NCBI GenBank assembly: GCA_031553035.1
Contig: JAVBLY010000006.1
Location: 372,001 to 436,000 of the forward strand
DNA length: 64,000 nt
DNA from: JAVBLY01 sp031553035
GTDB taxonomy: Bacteria; Bacillota; Clostridia; Peptostreptococcales; Anaerovoracaceae
Direction: 5' to 3'
Part shown: in pieces, positions 43,201 to 52,115 of the stretch
How positions within the stretch are numbered: position 1 is the stretch's first letter
How the letters are laid out: every line of letters begins with the position of its first letter
Made by a program: the position numbers and the translations under genes
The notes under the pieces: model-generated
Database searches by the model: none
What the model saw: only the letters and a program-made list of their open reading frames with translations
What the model was told of the DNA's origin: nothing

Positions 43201-43786
43201 GAGTGAGAGGTTTGAATTTCAGACAGAACAGAGGGATGACATATTAAAGAGCATGGCCGACTATGAAAGAATAGTCACCGATATGGACAGGACCAGCAAA
43301 ACCAAGTTCAAGGAAAGTTTTGACAAAGTTGTTGAGAATTTCGACGAAACTTTCAAGCTGATGTTCGGTGGCGGCAAAGGCAGACTTATTCTGGAAGATC
43401 CTGACGATCCTCTGGAATCGGGAATCGAAATCAGCGCTCAGCCTCCCGGCAAGGTGATAAAGAATATCAACCAGATGTCAGGCGGAGAGCAGACCATGGT
43501 AGCAATAGCGATGATGTTTTCCGTTCTCAAGGCAAAGCCCACGCCTTTTTGTATTCTGGACGAGGTGGAAGCCGCACTGGACGAGAACAACATAAGAAGA
43601 TTCTGCGATTACCTGGTAAACTTCAGGGAGATCCAGTTTGCAATGGTAACTCACCAGAAGACAACCATGGAATATGCAGACGTACTCTACGGAGTCACCA
43701 TGCCCGAGCAGGGGATCACCAAAGTCCTTTCGCTGAGACTGGGCGACGCCGAAACCGATGAATTTACAGAGACTTTGGAGAACTGA
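40217..43786 (+). CDS. smc: Chromosome segregation protein SMC
   Basis: An 1189-residue SMC ATPase that compacts and segregates chromosomes with ScpA and ScpB. Walker A is GPNGSGKSNISDAI (residues 31-38). Two long coiled coils (~165-505 and ~680-1030) flank the hinge (~515-670; GYETAIETALGAAMQNVV, GGAMTGGRF). The C-terminal signature is MSGGEQTMVAIAM near residue 1090 and Walker B is FCILDEVEAALDE. The start is GTG 40217 inside the rnc end, with AAGGAAGG upstream. ftsY follows, the usual rnc-smc-ftsY order. Confidence 0.98.
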   Translation: MYFKRIEMHGFKSFADPVTIEFQDGITCIVGPNGSGKSNISDAIRWVLGEQSAKTLRGGKMEEVIFSGSGSRRPKGMAEVTLVIDNSTGILPIDYSEVAIRRRVFRSGESEYSLNGNQCRRRDIVELIMDTGIGVDGYSLIGQGKISDIISEKPESRREIFEEAAGIIKYKSQKEAAQRKLENANINLDRANDIIGEMEERLPGLKIESAKAKEAAELREQHKELEINITLRNIESIQKKNEILKEDLGGESGRLGKLKNEKVELETGISSMRKQDEVLGEKDTVTRDRIQSNITETKDIINSANLNEERQKSLERDKVRLESEIEILEDKIRIEDEKVKIHIKDKEEVDDKVSALTEELDEKLSLASQIAADLTVLTDQIETKKGNIFELTSEKSNKQTEIKANEDLMSNYDSTKSRVESEVHENKAIIDELKKELDVLNLEKENFSKEVSEFETQREEQEEKHEKASISITESKNLAEQLKIDIEKLTSRKKTIEEMESNYEGYNFGVRSVMKQNIPGAVGVVAELMSVPPGYETAIETALGAAMQNVVTKDDRAAQKCIAYLKENKAGRVTFLPADSIRDRSVNEDKRIVGQKGYDGYATSRIDFDPKYKNVFGYLLGNVVIVDNIDNAVNISKKTDSVAKFVTLDGELINAGGAMTGGRFKNKSANLLERRGEIETLAKEIAGKEEKRLRELVAQESLSGEARSCVEVLQKIATDIRSVEDKRIEAGSKISSLLSRISENEERLDKKEKEFASIDTRKEEHLGMNDDLKNRITEINGEISVLETEIEKDSSLYKEVKIGSEKANDDVTSVRLKAAEVSKEKETKDSLIDSRSMIISGYREDLRSRTSELEVIKAEETGTLKEADLDEVVSKLESEKKELDHTLETLNSKRQELKVRIEGDELKLKRLDDEIEGANEGKHSMEIEMGKQETRLTNLKDKLYDDFDITYVEAMEYRKEDFGMTNAVKENRIIKKRLAEIGEVNPGSIREYEELSERFEFQTEQRDDILKSMADYERIVTDMDRTSKTKFKESFDKVVENFDETFKLMFGGGKGRLILEDPDDPLESGIEISAQPPGKVIKNINQMSGGEQTMVAIAMMFSVLKAKPTPFCILDEVEAALDENNIRRFCDYLVNFREIQFAMVTHQKTTMEYADVLYGVTMPEQGITKVLSLRLGDAETDEFTETLEN

Positions 43787-43787
43787 T

Positions 43788-44714
43788 ATGGCATTCGGAC
43801 AGAAAAAAGGCTTTTTCGGGAAGCTTCAGGAAAAAATAGAAAATGTGATCATGCAGAGACCCACTATCGATGAGGAGACTTTGGATGATCTTGAAGAAAT
43901 ACTCATAATGTCCGATATCGGAATGGAAACATCCAATCACATAATAAGTGAGCTTCGTGAAAATATCAAAACGAAAAAACTGGAAGCCGCAGATGATGTT
44001 GAGCAGGAAATAGCAAACATAGTCGCAGGATTGATGGACAAAGGCGATAGGCTCAAGATGACTGAAGAATATCCTCTGGTCATATTGATGATCGGAGTCA
44101 ACGGCGGAGGGAAAACCACATCCATCGCAAAGCTTGCAGCAAAATATAAAGAGCAGGGCAAAAATGTACTGCTGGGGGCTGCCGATACATTCAGGGCTGC
44201 GGCAGGCGAACAGCTTGATATCTGGGCAGGCAGAGTAGGTGTTGATATAATCAAGCATCAGGAAGGTGCCGATCCTTCGGCTGTTATATTCGATGCTGTT
44301 CAGGCGGCTAAAGCCAGAGACGTTGATGTATTGATCTGCGACACTGCCGGCAGACTCCAGAATAAAAAGAACCTCATGCTTGAACTTGAGAAGATGAACA
44401 AGGTCATCACCAGGGAATTCCCCGAGGCAGCCAGAGAAACTCTATTGGTCCTCGACGCAACCACCGGCAAAAATGCGGTCAGTCAGGCTGAGGAATTCGG
44501 TAAGATAGCTGATGTGACAGGCCTTTTCATAACAAAGCTGGACGGGACTTCAAAAGGTGGAATCGCCATCACAGTATCTGACGAGTATGATCTTCCGGTC
44601 AAATTTATCGGTATCGGTGAGAGAATAAGGGATATAGAAGAATTCGATCCTCAGGAATATGCGGAGAGCATCTTTGCATCTGAAGATGAGGACGCAGGGG
44701 AAGATGAAGAATAA
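43788..44714 (+). CDS. ftsY: Signal recognition particle receptor FtsY
   Basis: A 308-residue SRP GTPase docking ribosomes that make membrane proteins. The N domain is followed by the G domain: GVNGGGKTTSIAKLA (near residue 102), ADTFRAAAGEQL, DTAGRLQNKKNLM and TKLDGTSKGG. The N-terminal acidic region is almost absent, as in many Firmicutes. ATG 43788 is used because GGAG lies just before it; an in-frame ATG at 43758 lies inside smc. ffh and ylxM do not follow; der does. Confidence 0.97.
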   Translation: MAFGQKKGFFGKLQEKIENVIMQRPTIDEETLDDLEEILIMSDIGMETSNHIISELRENIKTKKLEAADDVEQEIANIVAGLMDKGDRLKMTEEYPLVILMIGVNGGGKTTSIAKLAAKYKEQGKNVLLGAADTFRAAAGEQLDIWAGRVGVDIIKHQEGADPSAVIFDAVQAAKARDVDVLICDTAGRLQNKKNLMLELEKMNKVITREFPEAARETLLVLDATTGKNAVSQAEEFGKIADVTGLFITKLDGTSKGGIAITVSDEYDLPVKFIGIGERIRDIEEFDPQEYAESIFASEDEDAGEDEE

Positions 44715-46036
44715 TGACATTACCGCTTGTAGCTGTTGTTGGTCGCCCCAACGTAGGCAAATCTACATTTTTTAATAAGATAATAGGAAGCAGAGTTTCC
44801 ATAGTCGAAGACACTCCCGGTGTCACCCGGGACCGTATTTACGGCGAAGCGGAATGGTCGGGAAAATATTTTGCCCTCATAGATACCGGCGGGATCGATC
44901 CCGATACCGATGACGTGATCCTCTCCCAGATGAGGGAACAGGCAGAGATCGCCATGGATATGGCGGACTGCATCGTATTCATGGTCGACGGCATTGCAGG
45001 TCTTACGGCTGATGACCGTGAAGTAGCTCAGATGCTCAGAAAAACAGGCAAAAAGGTGGTTTTAATAGTTAACAAGGTGGACAATGCCAGAGAGCCTGAA
45101 GATTTTTATGATTTTTATGAGCTTGGTCTTGGAGATCCTATTTGGATATCGGCCGCCAACAAGCTGAATCTTGGTGATGCTCTGGATGAGATTACAAAGG
45201 ATCTTCCTTTTGCGGATGAGGAAGACGATGACCTTACCGTTAAGATAGCCGTGATCGGCAAGCCAAATGTGGGAAAGAGCTCTCTTGTCAATGCAATGAT
45301 CGGTGAAAACAGAGTCATAGTTTCGGACATTGCCGGAACTACAAGAGATTCTATCGATACGCCGTTCGAAGTTGACGGTGACAAATACATTCTCATCGAC
45401 ACCGCAGGTATAAGAAGAAAGAGCAAGGTCAAAGGAGACATTGAAAAATACAGCGTCATAAGGGCCATCGGTGCCATCGAGAGAAGTGACGTCTGCCTCA
45501 TAATGATAGATGCGGAGGAAGGCATAAGCGAACAGGACAAAAAGATCGCAGGTCTTGCCCATGAATCGGGCAAAGGCATAGTGGTCGTCGTAAACAAATG
45601 GGATTTGTTAGAAAAAAATACAGGCACAATGAGCAAGTTCAAAAGAGATATAGAGAATGAGTTCCCATTTATGGGCTATGCCCCCGAAATTTTTATTTCT
45701 GTCAAGACCGGACAGAGGATGGACACGGTTCTTCCTACTGTAAGAGCAGTTGCAGAAAACAGAGCCATGCGTATACCGACAGGACAGCTCAACAGCCTGT
45801 TGATCGATGCGATGATGATGAAACAGCCTCCTTCAGACAAGGGAAAGAGGCTTAAGATATATTATGTGAGCCAGATCGGTGTGAAACCGCCGCTTTTTTC
45901 TTTCCAGGTAAACAGGCGTGATCTCATGCATTTTTCCTATTCGAGATATCTGGAAAACAGGATCAGGGACGCATGGGGATTTGAGGGGACTTCAATCAAA
46001 TTCGTATTCAGAGAAAAGGGAGACAAGGATCGATGA
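44714..46036 (+). CDS. der: Ribosome biogenesis GTPase Der (EngA)
   Basis: A 440-residue protein with two tandem GTPase domains, needed for 50S assembly. The first P-loop is GRPNVGKSTFFNKI with DTPGVTRDR. The second is GKPNVGKSSLVNAM with DIAGTTRDSIDT. Both NKxD motifs (NKVD, NKWD) are present, and the C-terminal KH-like domain follows. It joins ftsY by TAATG and plsY by ATGA, so the three are co-translated. Confidence 0.98.
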   Translation: MTLPLVAVVGRPNVGKSTFFNKIIGSRVSIVEDTPGVTRDRIYGEAEWSGKYFALIDTGGIDPDTDDVILSQMREQAEIAMDMADCIVFMVDGIAGLTADDREVAQMLRKTGKKVVLIVNKVDNAREPEDFYDFYELGLGDPIWISAANKLNLGDALDEITKDLPFADEEDDDLTVKIAVIGKPNVGKSSLVNAMIGENRVIVSDIAGTTRDSIDTPFEVDGDKYILIDTAGIRRKSKVKGDIEKYSVIRAIGAIERSDVCLIMIDAEEGISEQDKKIAGLAHESGKGIVVVVNKWDLLEKNTGTMSKFKRDIENEFPFMGYAPEIFISVKTGQRMDTVLPTVRAVAENRAMRIPTGQLNSLLIDAMMMKQPPSDKGKRLKIYYVSQIGVKPPLFSFQVNRRDLMHFSYSRYLENRIRDAWGFEGTSIKFVFREKGDKDR

Positions 46037-46683
46037 CCGATTTTTTTGATATAACTATTGTACCTGAAACTCAGGTTACAGCCGTTTATATAACTATAAT
46101 CGCAGGCATGGTTATTTCATATTTTGTTGGAAACATATCTCCTGCCATAATTCTGGGCAGGATATATGGCGTGGACGTGAGAAAAGAAGGCTCCGGCAAC
46201 GCAGGAACCACCAATGTATTAAGGACCGTCGGCAAGAAAGCCGGAGTCATTACCCTGATAATCGATATACTTAAGGGCTTTATCCCTGCTTTTGTTGCAG
46301 GGCTTTTGTCGGATGGGATCAACTTTGCGATGCTCTGTGGAATATGTGTGGTCATCGGACACATGTGGCCGGTCATATTCGGATTCAAAGGCGGAAAGGG
46401 AGTTGCCACAACATTCGGTTTTCTTTTGGCTGCACAACCTATTCTTGCTCTTATACTTCTGGGAATAGTTGCCCTTGGAATACTGGTCACAAGAAGAATG
46501 TCGGTTGGTGTCATATGCGCAGTTATACTGGCAGTTCCCGTCAGTTACTTTTTCCATCATGAGAATTTGATCTGGGTATCTATAGTTGCCCTATTGATTT
46601 TGATCAAACATAAGGATAATATAAAGAGAATAATCTCAGGAACCGAACCGAAGATAAGCTTCGGCAGCAAGGATAAAAAGTAA
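46033..46683 (+). CDS. plsY: Glycerol-3-phosphate acyltransferase PlsY
   Basis: A 216-residue membrane enzyme moving the acyl group from acyl-phosphate, made by PlsX, onto glycerol-3-phosphate. About five spans and three conserved loops are visible: YGVDVRKEGSGNAGTTNVLR, GHMWPVIFGFKGGKGVATTFG and the C-terminal ILIKHKDNIKRI. The N terminus is ~15 residues longer than usual. It begins on the der stop codon, and gpsA, making its substrate, follows 18 bases later. Confidence 0.96.
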   Translation: MTDFFDITIVPETQVTAVYITIIAGMVISYFVGNISPAIILGRIYGVDVRKEGSGNAGTTNVLRTVGKKAGVITLIIDILKGFIPAFVAGLLSDGINFAMLCGICVVIGHMWPVIFGFKGGKGVATTFGFLLAAQPILALILLGIVALGILVTRRMSVGVICAVILAVPVSYFFHHENLIWVSIVALLILIKHKDNIKRIISGTEPKISFGSKDKK

Positions 46684-46701
46684 CGTGGAGGGATATTCGA
46701 T

Positions 46702-47709
46702 ATGAAACAAAACATAGCGGTAATAGGCGCCGGCAGCTGGGGCACAGCTTTAGCAGTAGTCTTGAGCGGCAAGAAACACAATATAAAAATATGGGATCTC
46801 GATCAGGAGCATCTAAAGAACCTTGATAAGGACAGAGAAAACAAAAGATATCTGCCGGGAATCAAGTTCGGTGATACTATGAATGTTGCTTTTGATGTCG
46901 GTGATGCTATCTACGGTGCGGACATAGTATTGTTCTCAGTTCCGGCCCAGTTTTTCAGAAGTGCAGCAGAGAATGCAAAGAAGTATATCAAGAATGATAT
47001 GATCATAGTTAATGTTGCCAAGGGGATCGAACAGAAGTCGCTTATGACTATGTCGCAGATCGCCGCTGAAATAATTCCGGAAAACAAGTATGTTGTCCTT
47101 TCCGGTCCGTCTCACGCCGAAGAAGCAGGAAAAGGCATTCCAACAACGGTTGCCGTGGCATCAAAAGATTTGCCTGTAGCAGAGCATATACAAGATGTGT
47201 TCATGACAGACAGGTTCCGAGTCTATACAAATCACGATGTTGTCGGTCTTGAACTTGGTGGATCACTTAAGAATATAATCGCTTTGGGTGCAGGGATAAC
47301 CGACGGTATGGGATTCGGTGACAACACCAAAGCCGCCATGATGACAAGAGGAATATCTGAAATGGTAAGTCTCGGTCAGGCAATGGGTGCGGAAAAAGAC
47401 ACTTTTTCCGGCCTTTCAGGTATTGGAGATCTCATCGTTACATGCACCAGTATGCACAGCAGGAACAGAAGATGCGGAATTCTCATTGGCGAAGGCATGG
47501 ATCCCAAACAGGCTACCGATGAGATCGGAATGGTAGTGGAAGGGATGTATACTACAGAGGCGGCATATGAACTTGCAAAGAAACTTGGTGTCAGCATGCC
47601 CATTACAGAACAGATATATAGAGTTATAAACGGTATGACCACTCCGGAAGATGCCATGGATGCTCTTATGACAAGACCTAAAAAGCACGAAGTGGAGCAT
47701 ATCGAATAA
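46702..47709 (+). CDS. gpsA: Glycerol-3-phosphate dehydrogenase [NAD(P)+]
   Basis: A 335-residue enzyme making sn-glycerol-3-phosphate from dihydroxyacetone phosphate. The N-terminal Rossmann motif is VIGAGSWGTALAVVL. LSGPSHAEEAGKGIPTTVAVAS and LKNIIALGAGITDGMGFGDNTKAA hold the catalytic Lys and substrate residues. GGAGGG precedes the ATG. It ends the der-plsY-gpsA block, providing acceptor for PlsY and, in principle, for TagD. No terminator was found in the 95-base gap that follows. Confidence 0.98.
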   Translation: MKQNIAVIGAGSWGTALAVVLSGKKHNIKIWDLDQEHLKNLDKDRENKRYLPGIKFGDTMNVAFDVGDAIYGADIVLFSVPAQFFRSAAENAKKYIKNDMIIVNVAKGIEQKSLMTMSQIAAEIIPENKYVVLSGPSHAEEAGKGIPTTVAVASKDLPVAEHIQDVFMTDRFRVYTNHDVVGLELGGSLKNIIALGAGITDGMGFGDNTKAAMMTRGISEMVSLGQAMGAEKDTFSGLSGIGDLIVTCTSMHSRNRRCGILIGEGMDPKQATDEIGMVVEGMYTTEAAYELAKKLGVSMPITEQIYRVINGMTTPEDAMDALMTRPKKHEVEHIE

Positions 47710-47804
47710 GATATTTGCATTAGATCTGATCAGCGTTTGTAAAGTTTGCTACGGTGTTCAATGTTGAATGCCAATACTACAAGCTTAGATCGAATTCCGA
47801 AAGA

Positions 47805-49043
47805 TCAGTAGATCCTGCTAATGGCAAATTCGTTGTCCTCAAGAACTGAAAGTATCTTGTCTATATGATCATGCCCGTTGGTTTCAACGGTCACTTCAAG
47901 CATGACTTTATTTGAATACCTGTCAAGAGCCTTGAACTGATTATGTTCAAGCTCTATTACATTTGCACCGTTTTCTGCAAGCAAACTGGCGACCTTGACC
48001 AGCTGACCGGGACGATCCGGAAGCTCAACAGCGAAGCACATTATTCTGCCTCTGCTGATCATACCCTGGTTGATTATAGAGCTTATCGTCACTGTATCGA
48101 TATTGCCGCCGCTCATAACGCATACAAGCTTCTTGCCCGGCGCCTGTCTTTTTTTAATTCCTGCAAGGGCAACGACTCCCGCTGTCTCGGCAACGATCTT
48201 ATGCTTTTCCATGATCAGAAGGACATTCTCAAGGATATCCTTTTCTGTTACTGTAACTATGTCGTCCACGTATTCTTTTGCAATTGCAAATGTCAGGTCT
48301 CCCGGCTGTTTGACAGCAACGCCTTCCGCATTTGTTTTCACTTCGGCAAGTCTGGTAACGTGATTCTCGGCTATGCTTATCTTCATAGAGTTTGCGCCAA
48401 CAGGCACAACACCAATGACCTTGATGCGGGGGTTGATAGCTTTGGCTATAAGAGCGATGCCGGATATAAGACCTCCTCCGCCGATCGGCACCAGGATCTC
48501 ATCGACTTCCGGGAGTTCTTCAAGAATTTCTACCCCGATCGTTCCCTGACCGCATATGACGTCGTAATCGTCAAAAGGGTGGATGAAGGTGTAATCGTTT
48601 TCTTCGGCTAAAGTCAGTGCTTTGCTGTAACTCTGATCGTAGACATCACCGTGTAAAAGTACATCTGCGCCGTAGGACCTTGTGGCGTCGATTTTGAGAA
48701 GCGGCGTAATATTAGGCATGACGATGGTGGAGCGTATGCCTCTCTTCTGGGCGGAAAAGGCTACGCCCTGGGCATGGTTGCCTGCAGATGAGGCAATGAC
48801 GCCGTTTTTTATTTCATCGTCTGACAAGTTGCATATTTTGTTGTATGCACCCCTGATTTTGAAAGATCCGGTTACCTGCAGATTTTCCGGCTTTATGTAA
48901 ATATAACAGCCATGTTCGTCGCTGTAAAAATCGCTTTTGATAAGAGATGTTTCCTTTATTATTGGAGAAAGATTCTCTCTTGCCTTATTGATCTCTTCCT
49001 TATGGTTCTTTTCCATGTAAAAACTTATCTGTTCTCTGTCCAT
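47805..49043 (-). CDS. ilvA: Threonine ammonia-lyase (threonine dehydratase) with ACT domain
   Basis: A 412-residue PLP enzyme deaminating threonine to 2-oxobutyrate. The PLP Lys lies in TGSFKIRGAYNK, SSAGNHAQGVAF is the substrate loop and PIGGGGLISGIAL the phosphate loop. The C-terminal ACT domain (~residues 330-412; VELPDRPGQLVKVASLL) is the short single kind, as in the TdcB-like/IlvA2 group. The start is ATG at 49043, with GAGG in front; an upstream in-frame ATG (49094) has no site. It is divergent from miaB and stands alone. Biosynthetic or fermentative use cannot be told. Confidence 0.93.
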   Translation of the reverse strand: MDREQISFYMEKNHKEEINKARENLSPIIKETSLIKSDFYSDEHGCYIYIKPENLQVTGSFKIRGAYNKICNLSDDEIKNGVIASSAGNHAQGVAFSAQKRGIRSTIVMPNITPLLKIDATRSYGADVLLHGDVYDQSYSKALTLAEENDYTFIHPFDDYDVICGQGTIGVEILEELPEVDEILVPIGGGGLISGIALIAKAINPRIKVIGVVPVGANSMKISIAENHVTRLAEVKTNAEGVAVKQPGDLTFAIAKEYVDDIVTVTEKDILENVLLIMEKHKIVAETAGVVALAGIKKRQAPGKKLVCVMSGGNIDTVTISSIINQGMISRGRIMCFAVELPDRPGQLVKVASLLAENGANVIELEHNQFKALDRYSNKVMLEVTVETNGHDHIDKILSVLEDNEFAISRIY

Positions 49044-49108
49044 TGCCAAACCTCGTAAAACCTCTGTTGCCGTCCCGGATATATTAATAATCAATGATAC
49101 TCTTTAAT

Positions 49109-49137
49109 TTGTGGATAGTCAAGAAATGTGGTAACAT
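49109..49137 (+). promoter_or_regulatory. miaB promoter, predicted near-leaderless
   Basis: TTGTGG (49109-49114) and TAACAT (49132-49137) are 17 bases apart. Transcription would start near 49144, only about four bases before ATG 49148, and no ribosome site lies in front of that ATG. Confidence 0.45.
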
Positions 49138-49147
49138 TAAGTCTGTT

Positions 49148-50491
49148 ATGACTGAAAATTCAAAGAAAAAATACATAATAGAAACCATGGGCTGTCAGAT
49201 GAATGAGCGGGATTCGGAGACCATCGGAGGGCTGCTGACCGAGATGGGATTTGATAAGACTTCGTCTCGATCTGATGCTGATGTGATCGTTGTTAATACG
49301 TGCAGCGTAAGGGACAATGCCGACAAGAGATTTTTCGGAATTCTGGGTCAGCTGAAAAAAAAGAAGGAGCTGGATCCCCAAGTAGTGACAGCTGTTTGCG
49401 GATGTATGATGCAGCAGCAGCATATCGTCGATACGGTCAAGGAAAAATATCCATGGGTGGACATAGTCTTCGGCACCCATAACATTCACGAATTTCCAAG
49501 GCTGCTATCAAATGTACAGGATGAAAAGAAAAAGATAGTGGACATCTGGGATGAAGGTGGAGAGATCGTGGAAGGTCTGCCGTCAAAGCGGGAATTTCCG
49601 TTTAAATCTTTCGTAAACATAATGTACGGATGCGATAATTTCTGTACCTACTGTATCGTGCCTTATACAAGAGGCAGGGAGCGAAGCAGGAAACCGGAAG
49701 AGATAGTGAGGGAAATCGAAGCTTTGGTTGATGACGGAGTAAAGGAAGTTACTCTCTTAGGGCAGAACGTAAATTCCTACAAGGGTACCTCCGGGGAAGG
49801 TGATGAGAAAACTACCGATTTCCCCGATCTTCTTGAAATGATCGACAAGGTCAATGGGCTGGAAAGGCTTAGATTCATGACATCCCACCCCAAGGACCTT
49901 TCCACAAAGCTGACTGAAAAATACAAAACCCTAAGGTCATTAAGTCCTTCAATACATCTTCCCGTCCAGTCGGGAAGCACGAACATCCTCAAAAGAATGA
50001 ACCGAAAGTATACTAAAGAAGACTATCTTTCTTTGATCGAGAATATAAGAAAGGCAAGTCCGGATATTGTTATCACCACCGACTTCATCGTTGGATTCCC
50101 GGGAGAAACAGAAGAGGACTTTGATGAGACAATGGATCTCATCGAAAAAGTCAGGTTCGACTCAGCATTCACTTTTATTTACTCTGTGCGAAAAGGTACT
50201 CCCGCAGAGAAATACGGAGACCAGATCCCTGAAGATATCAAGCACAAAAGGTTTAACCGCATGGTTGAGAGGCTCAATGGGATCACTCTTGAGAAAAACA
50301 AACTCTATGTGGGAAGGACAGAAAAAGTTCTCATAGAAGGCGAAAGCAAAACGAGAAAGAATGTCTTAACAGGCAGAACCTCCGGTGGTAAACTGGTCAA
50401 TTTTCAGGGCGATCCGTCCATGGTTGGCCAGATACAGAGCATAAAAATAACTGAAGTAAACACCTTCAGTTTTATGGGCGAAATTCTATGA
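49148..50491 (+). CDS. miaB: tRNA-2-methylthio-N6-isopentenyladenosine synthase MiaB
   Basis: A 447-residue radical SAM methylthiotransferase acting on tRNA position 37. The N-terminal UPF0004 domain has ETMGCQMNERDSE and later Cys residues for a second Fe-S cluster. The radical SAM motif is CDNFCTYCIVPYTRG. A C-terminal TRAM domain (~residues 375-445) binds RNA. ATG 49148 is set by family alignment. There is no Shine-Dalgarno site. mutS, often next to miaB, is not present; a convergent transporter gene lies 16 bases after the stop. Confidence 0.96.
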   Translation: MTENSKKKYIIETMGCQMNERDSETIGGLLTEMGFDKTSSRSDADVIVVNTCSVRDNADKRFFGILGQLKKKKELDPQVVTAVCGCMMQQQHIVDTVKEKYPWVDIVFGTHNIHEFPRLLSNVQDEKKKIVDIWDEGGEIVEGLPSKREFPFKSFVNIMYGCDNFCTYCIVPYTRGRERSRKPEEIVREIEALVDDGVKEVTLLGQNVNSYKGTSGEGDEKTTDFPDLLEMIDKVNGLERLRFMTSHPKDLSTKLTEKYKTLRSLSPSIHLPVQSGSTNILKRMNRKYTKEDYLSLIENIRKASPDIVITTDFIVGFPGETEEDFDETMDLIEKVRFDSAFTFIYSVRKGTPAEKYGDQIPEDIKHKRFNRMVERLNGITLEKNKLYVGRTEKVLIEGESKTRKNVLTGRTSGGKLVNFQGDPSMVGQIQSIKITEVNTFSFMGEIL

Positions 50492-50507
50492 AACTGTCAC
50501 CTAGATT

Positions 50508-51917
50508 CTAGCTGCGTTTGTCTCTTTCAAGATGCTTAGTTTTTCTCTGAAGTGAAATAAATACCCCGATCAAACAGATTATTGAGAATACGATGAAGCA
50601 GGTGTGCATTGTATTTACCAGCTGCTCAGGTGTTGCCTGAGCTAATGTGAGGCTGCCAAGATGAGCACTCATAATAAGGGTAATTATTGCCATGCTGGAA
50701 GTATGTCCAAGTGAACGCATGGTAGCCAGGATCGATGATGCAACACTGTAGTCTTCCTTTGGGACGCATGACATGACTGCATTGGTATTTGGCGAAGAGA
50801 ATATGCCGAATCCAACACCAATGATCGCTAGGTTAATGATTATATGCACAATGGATCCGTTGGTTCCAAGAAAAATATACGATAGTAGAGTAACTGCGCA
50901 TAAAGCCATTCCTGCTGAAGCAAGTTTGAACGGTGATACTTTATCCGAGGCTCTTCCCGCCCATGGTGAGATCAGTGCCATAACCAGAGGCTGAGTAATT
51001 AGTATAAGCCCGGCTACTTGCGATGTGTAGCCCATGATAAGCTGAAGATAGAATGACATGAGATATCCGACTGCAAAAGTGGCTCCGTAGTTGAACAGGG
51101 CAGCTATATTGGAAAGAAGGAAACTGGTGTTCCCCTTAAAAAGGCTCATTTTGACTATTGGTTTCGCTGTCTTCAATTCATGAAGCACGAAGAGAACTCC
51201 AATTACCACACCTATCGGAATCAGTATCTTAGCATAAAGGCTTTCGCTGAACAGTGAGAAACCATACATTATGCAAAAAATCATGGTGATGTACATGAGA
51301 TTCCCCACAAGATTAAAGGAGCCTTTGGTTTTTTCCTCGTGATCGTGAGTGGTTTTAGGAAGCTTGGTGAGCGCCACAACGAGGGCAAACAGACCTATTA
51401 CCACGGTAAAAAGGAATATATATCTCCAGCCGAGATAATGGTTTATAAGCCCTCCGAACACCGGGCCGGCCGACAGTCCGAAGTATGTGGAAGTGACTGA
51501 GAACCCAAGAACTTTTCCTCTTTTATTAGCAGGAAAGGCGTCGATGAGGATGGCGTTGTTTGTACTGAATATCATGGAGGCAGATAATCCCTGCATAACT
51601 CTTAGGAAGACAACTATCTCAATATTCCAGGCAAAGAAAGTGAGGCTGTTGAATATGGTGAAGGCGATGATCCCTATGAGGAACACTCGCCTTTTACCGG
51701 TAAGATCCGCCAGTCTTCCGAATGGTACGGCAAACATTGCCACACACAGCATATATCCTGTGACTATCCAGCCCAGAAATGTTGCCTTGCTCTCAAATTC
51801 AAGTCCTATGGCAGGAATAGCCAGATTCATGGCGCTGCTTGAGAATGAAGTGACAAATGCCGTAACTACAACGACGAATATTGTTGCCAACTGATGATTA
51901 GACCCTTTTTTTTCCAA
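50508..51917 (-). CDS. MFS transporter, DHA2 (EmrB/QacA-like) family
   Basis: A 469-residue membrane transporter with about 14 spans, as in the drug:H+ antiporter-2 group. The first span region has VTAFVTSFSSSAMNLAIPAI, and GRLADLTGKRRVFLIG is the loop 2-3 MFS motif. SVTSTYFGLSAGPVFGGLINH resembles the antiporter motif C. The start is TTG 51917 with a perfect AAGGAG seven bases upstream. Substrates are unknown; drug or metabolite export is likely. No regulator gene lies beside it. Confidence 0.87.
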   Translation of the reverse strand: MEKKGSNHQLATIFVVVVTAFVTSFSSSAMNLAIPAIGLEFESKATFLGWIVTGYMLCVAMFAVPFGRLADLTGKRRVFLIGIIAFTIFNSLTFFAWNIEIVVFLRVMQGLSASMIFSTNNAILIDAFPANKRGKVLGFSVTSTYFGLSAGPVFGGLINHYLGWRYIFLFTVVIGLFALVVALTKLPKTTHDHEEKTKGSFNLVGNLMYITMIFCIMYGFSLFSESLYAKILIPIGVVIGVLFVLHELKTAKPIVKMSLFKGNTSFLLSNIAALFNYGATFAVGYLMSFYLQLIMGYTSQVAGLILITQPLVMALISPWAGRASDKVSPFKLASAGMALCAVTLLSYIFLGTNGSIVHIIINLAIIGVGFGIFSSPNTNAVMSCVPKEDYSVASSILATMRSLGHTSSMAIITLIMSAHLGSLTLAQATPEQLVNTMHTCFIVFSIICLIGVFISLQRKTKHLERDKRS

Positions 51918-51942
51918 TTTGTGTCTCCTTGTCTAATGGTAC

Positions 51943-51971
51943 ATTATATTCCCTTATCCATATTTTCGCAA
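51943..51971 (-). promoter_or_regulatory. Promoter for the MFS transporter gene
   Basis: On the minus strand TTGCGA (51966-51971) and a perfect TATAAT (51943-51948) are 17 bases apart. Transcription should start near 51936, leaving a leader of about 20 bases with the AAGGAG site. Confidence 0.65.
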
Positions 51972-52046
51972 TTGGAATTATGCTTTTTTAGTTAATGCTG
52001 ATGACAGAGGTATGATTTTTTAGTATACTATATATATCGATAATAA

Positions 52047-52075
52047 TTGAAGAAAATGGGTATGATTACTATATA
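52047..52075 (+). promoter_or_regulatory. trxA promoter
   Basis: TTGAAG (52047-52052) and TATATA (52070-52075) are 17 bases apart. A start near 52082 leaves a leader of about 34 bases holding AAAAGGAG. Confidence 0.55.
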
Positions 52076-52115
52076 GCTATTTAGAAATATAATATTGGAA
52101 AAGGAGAATATACAT

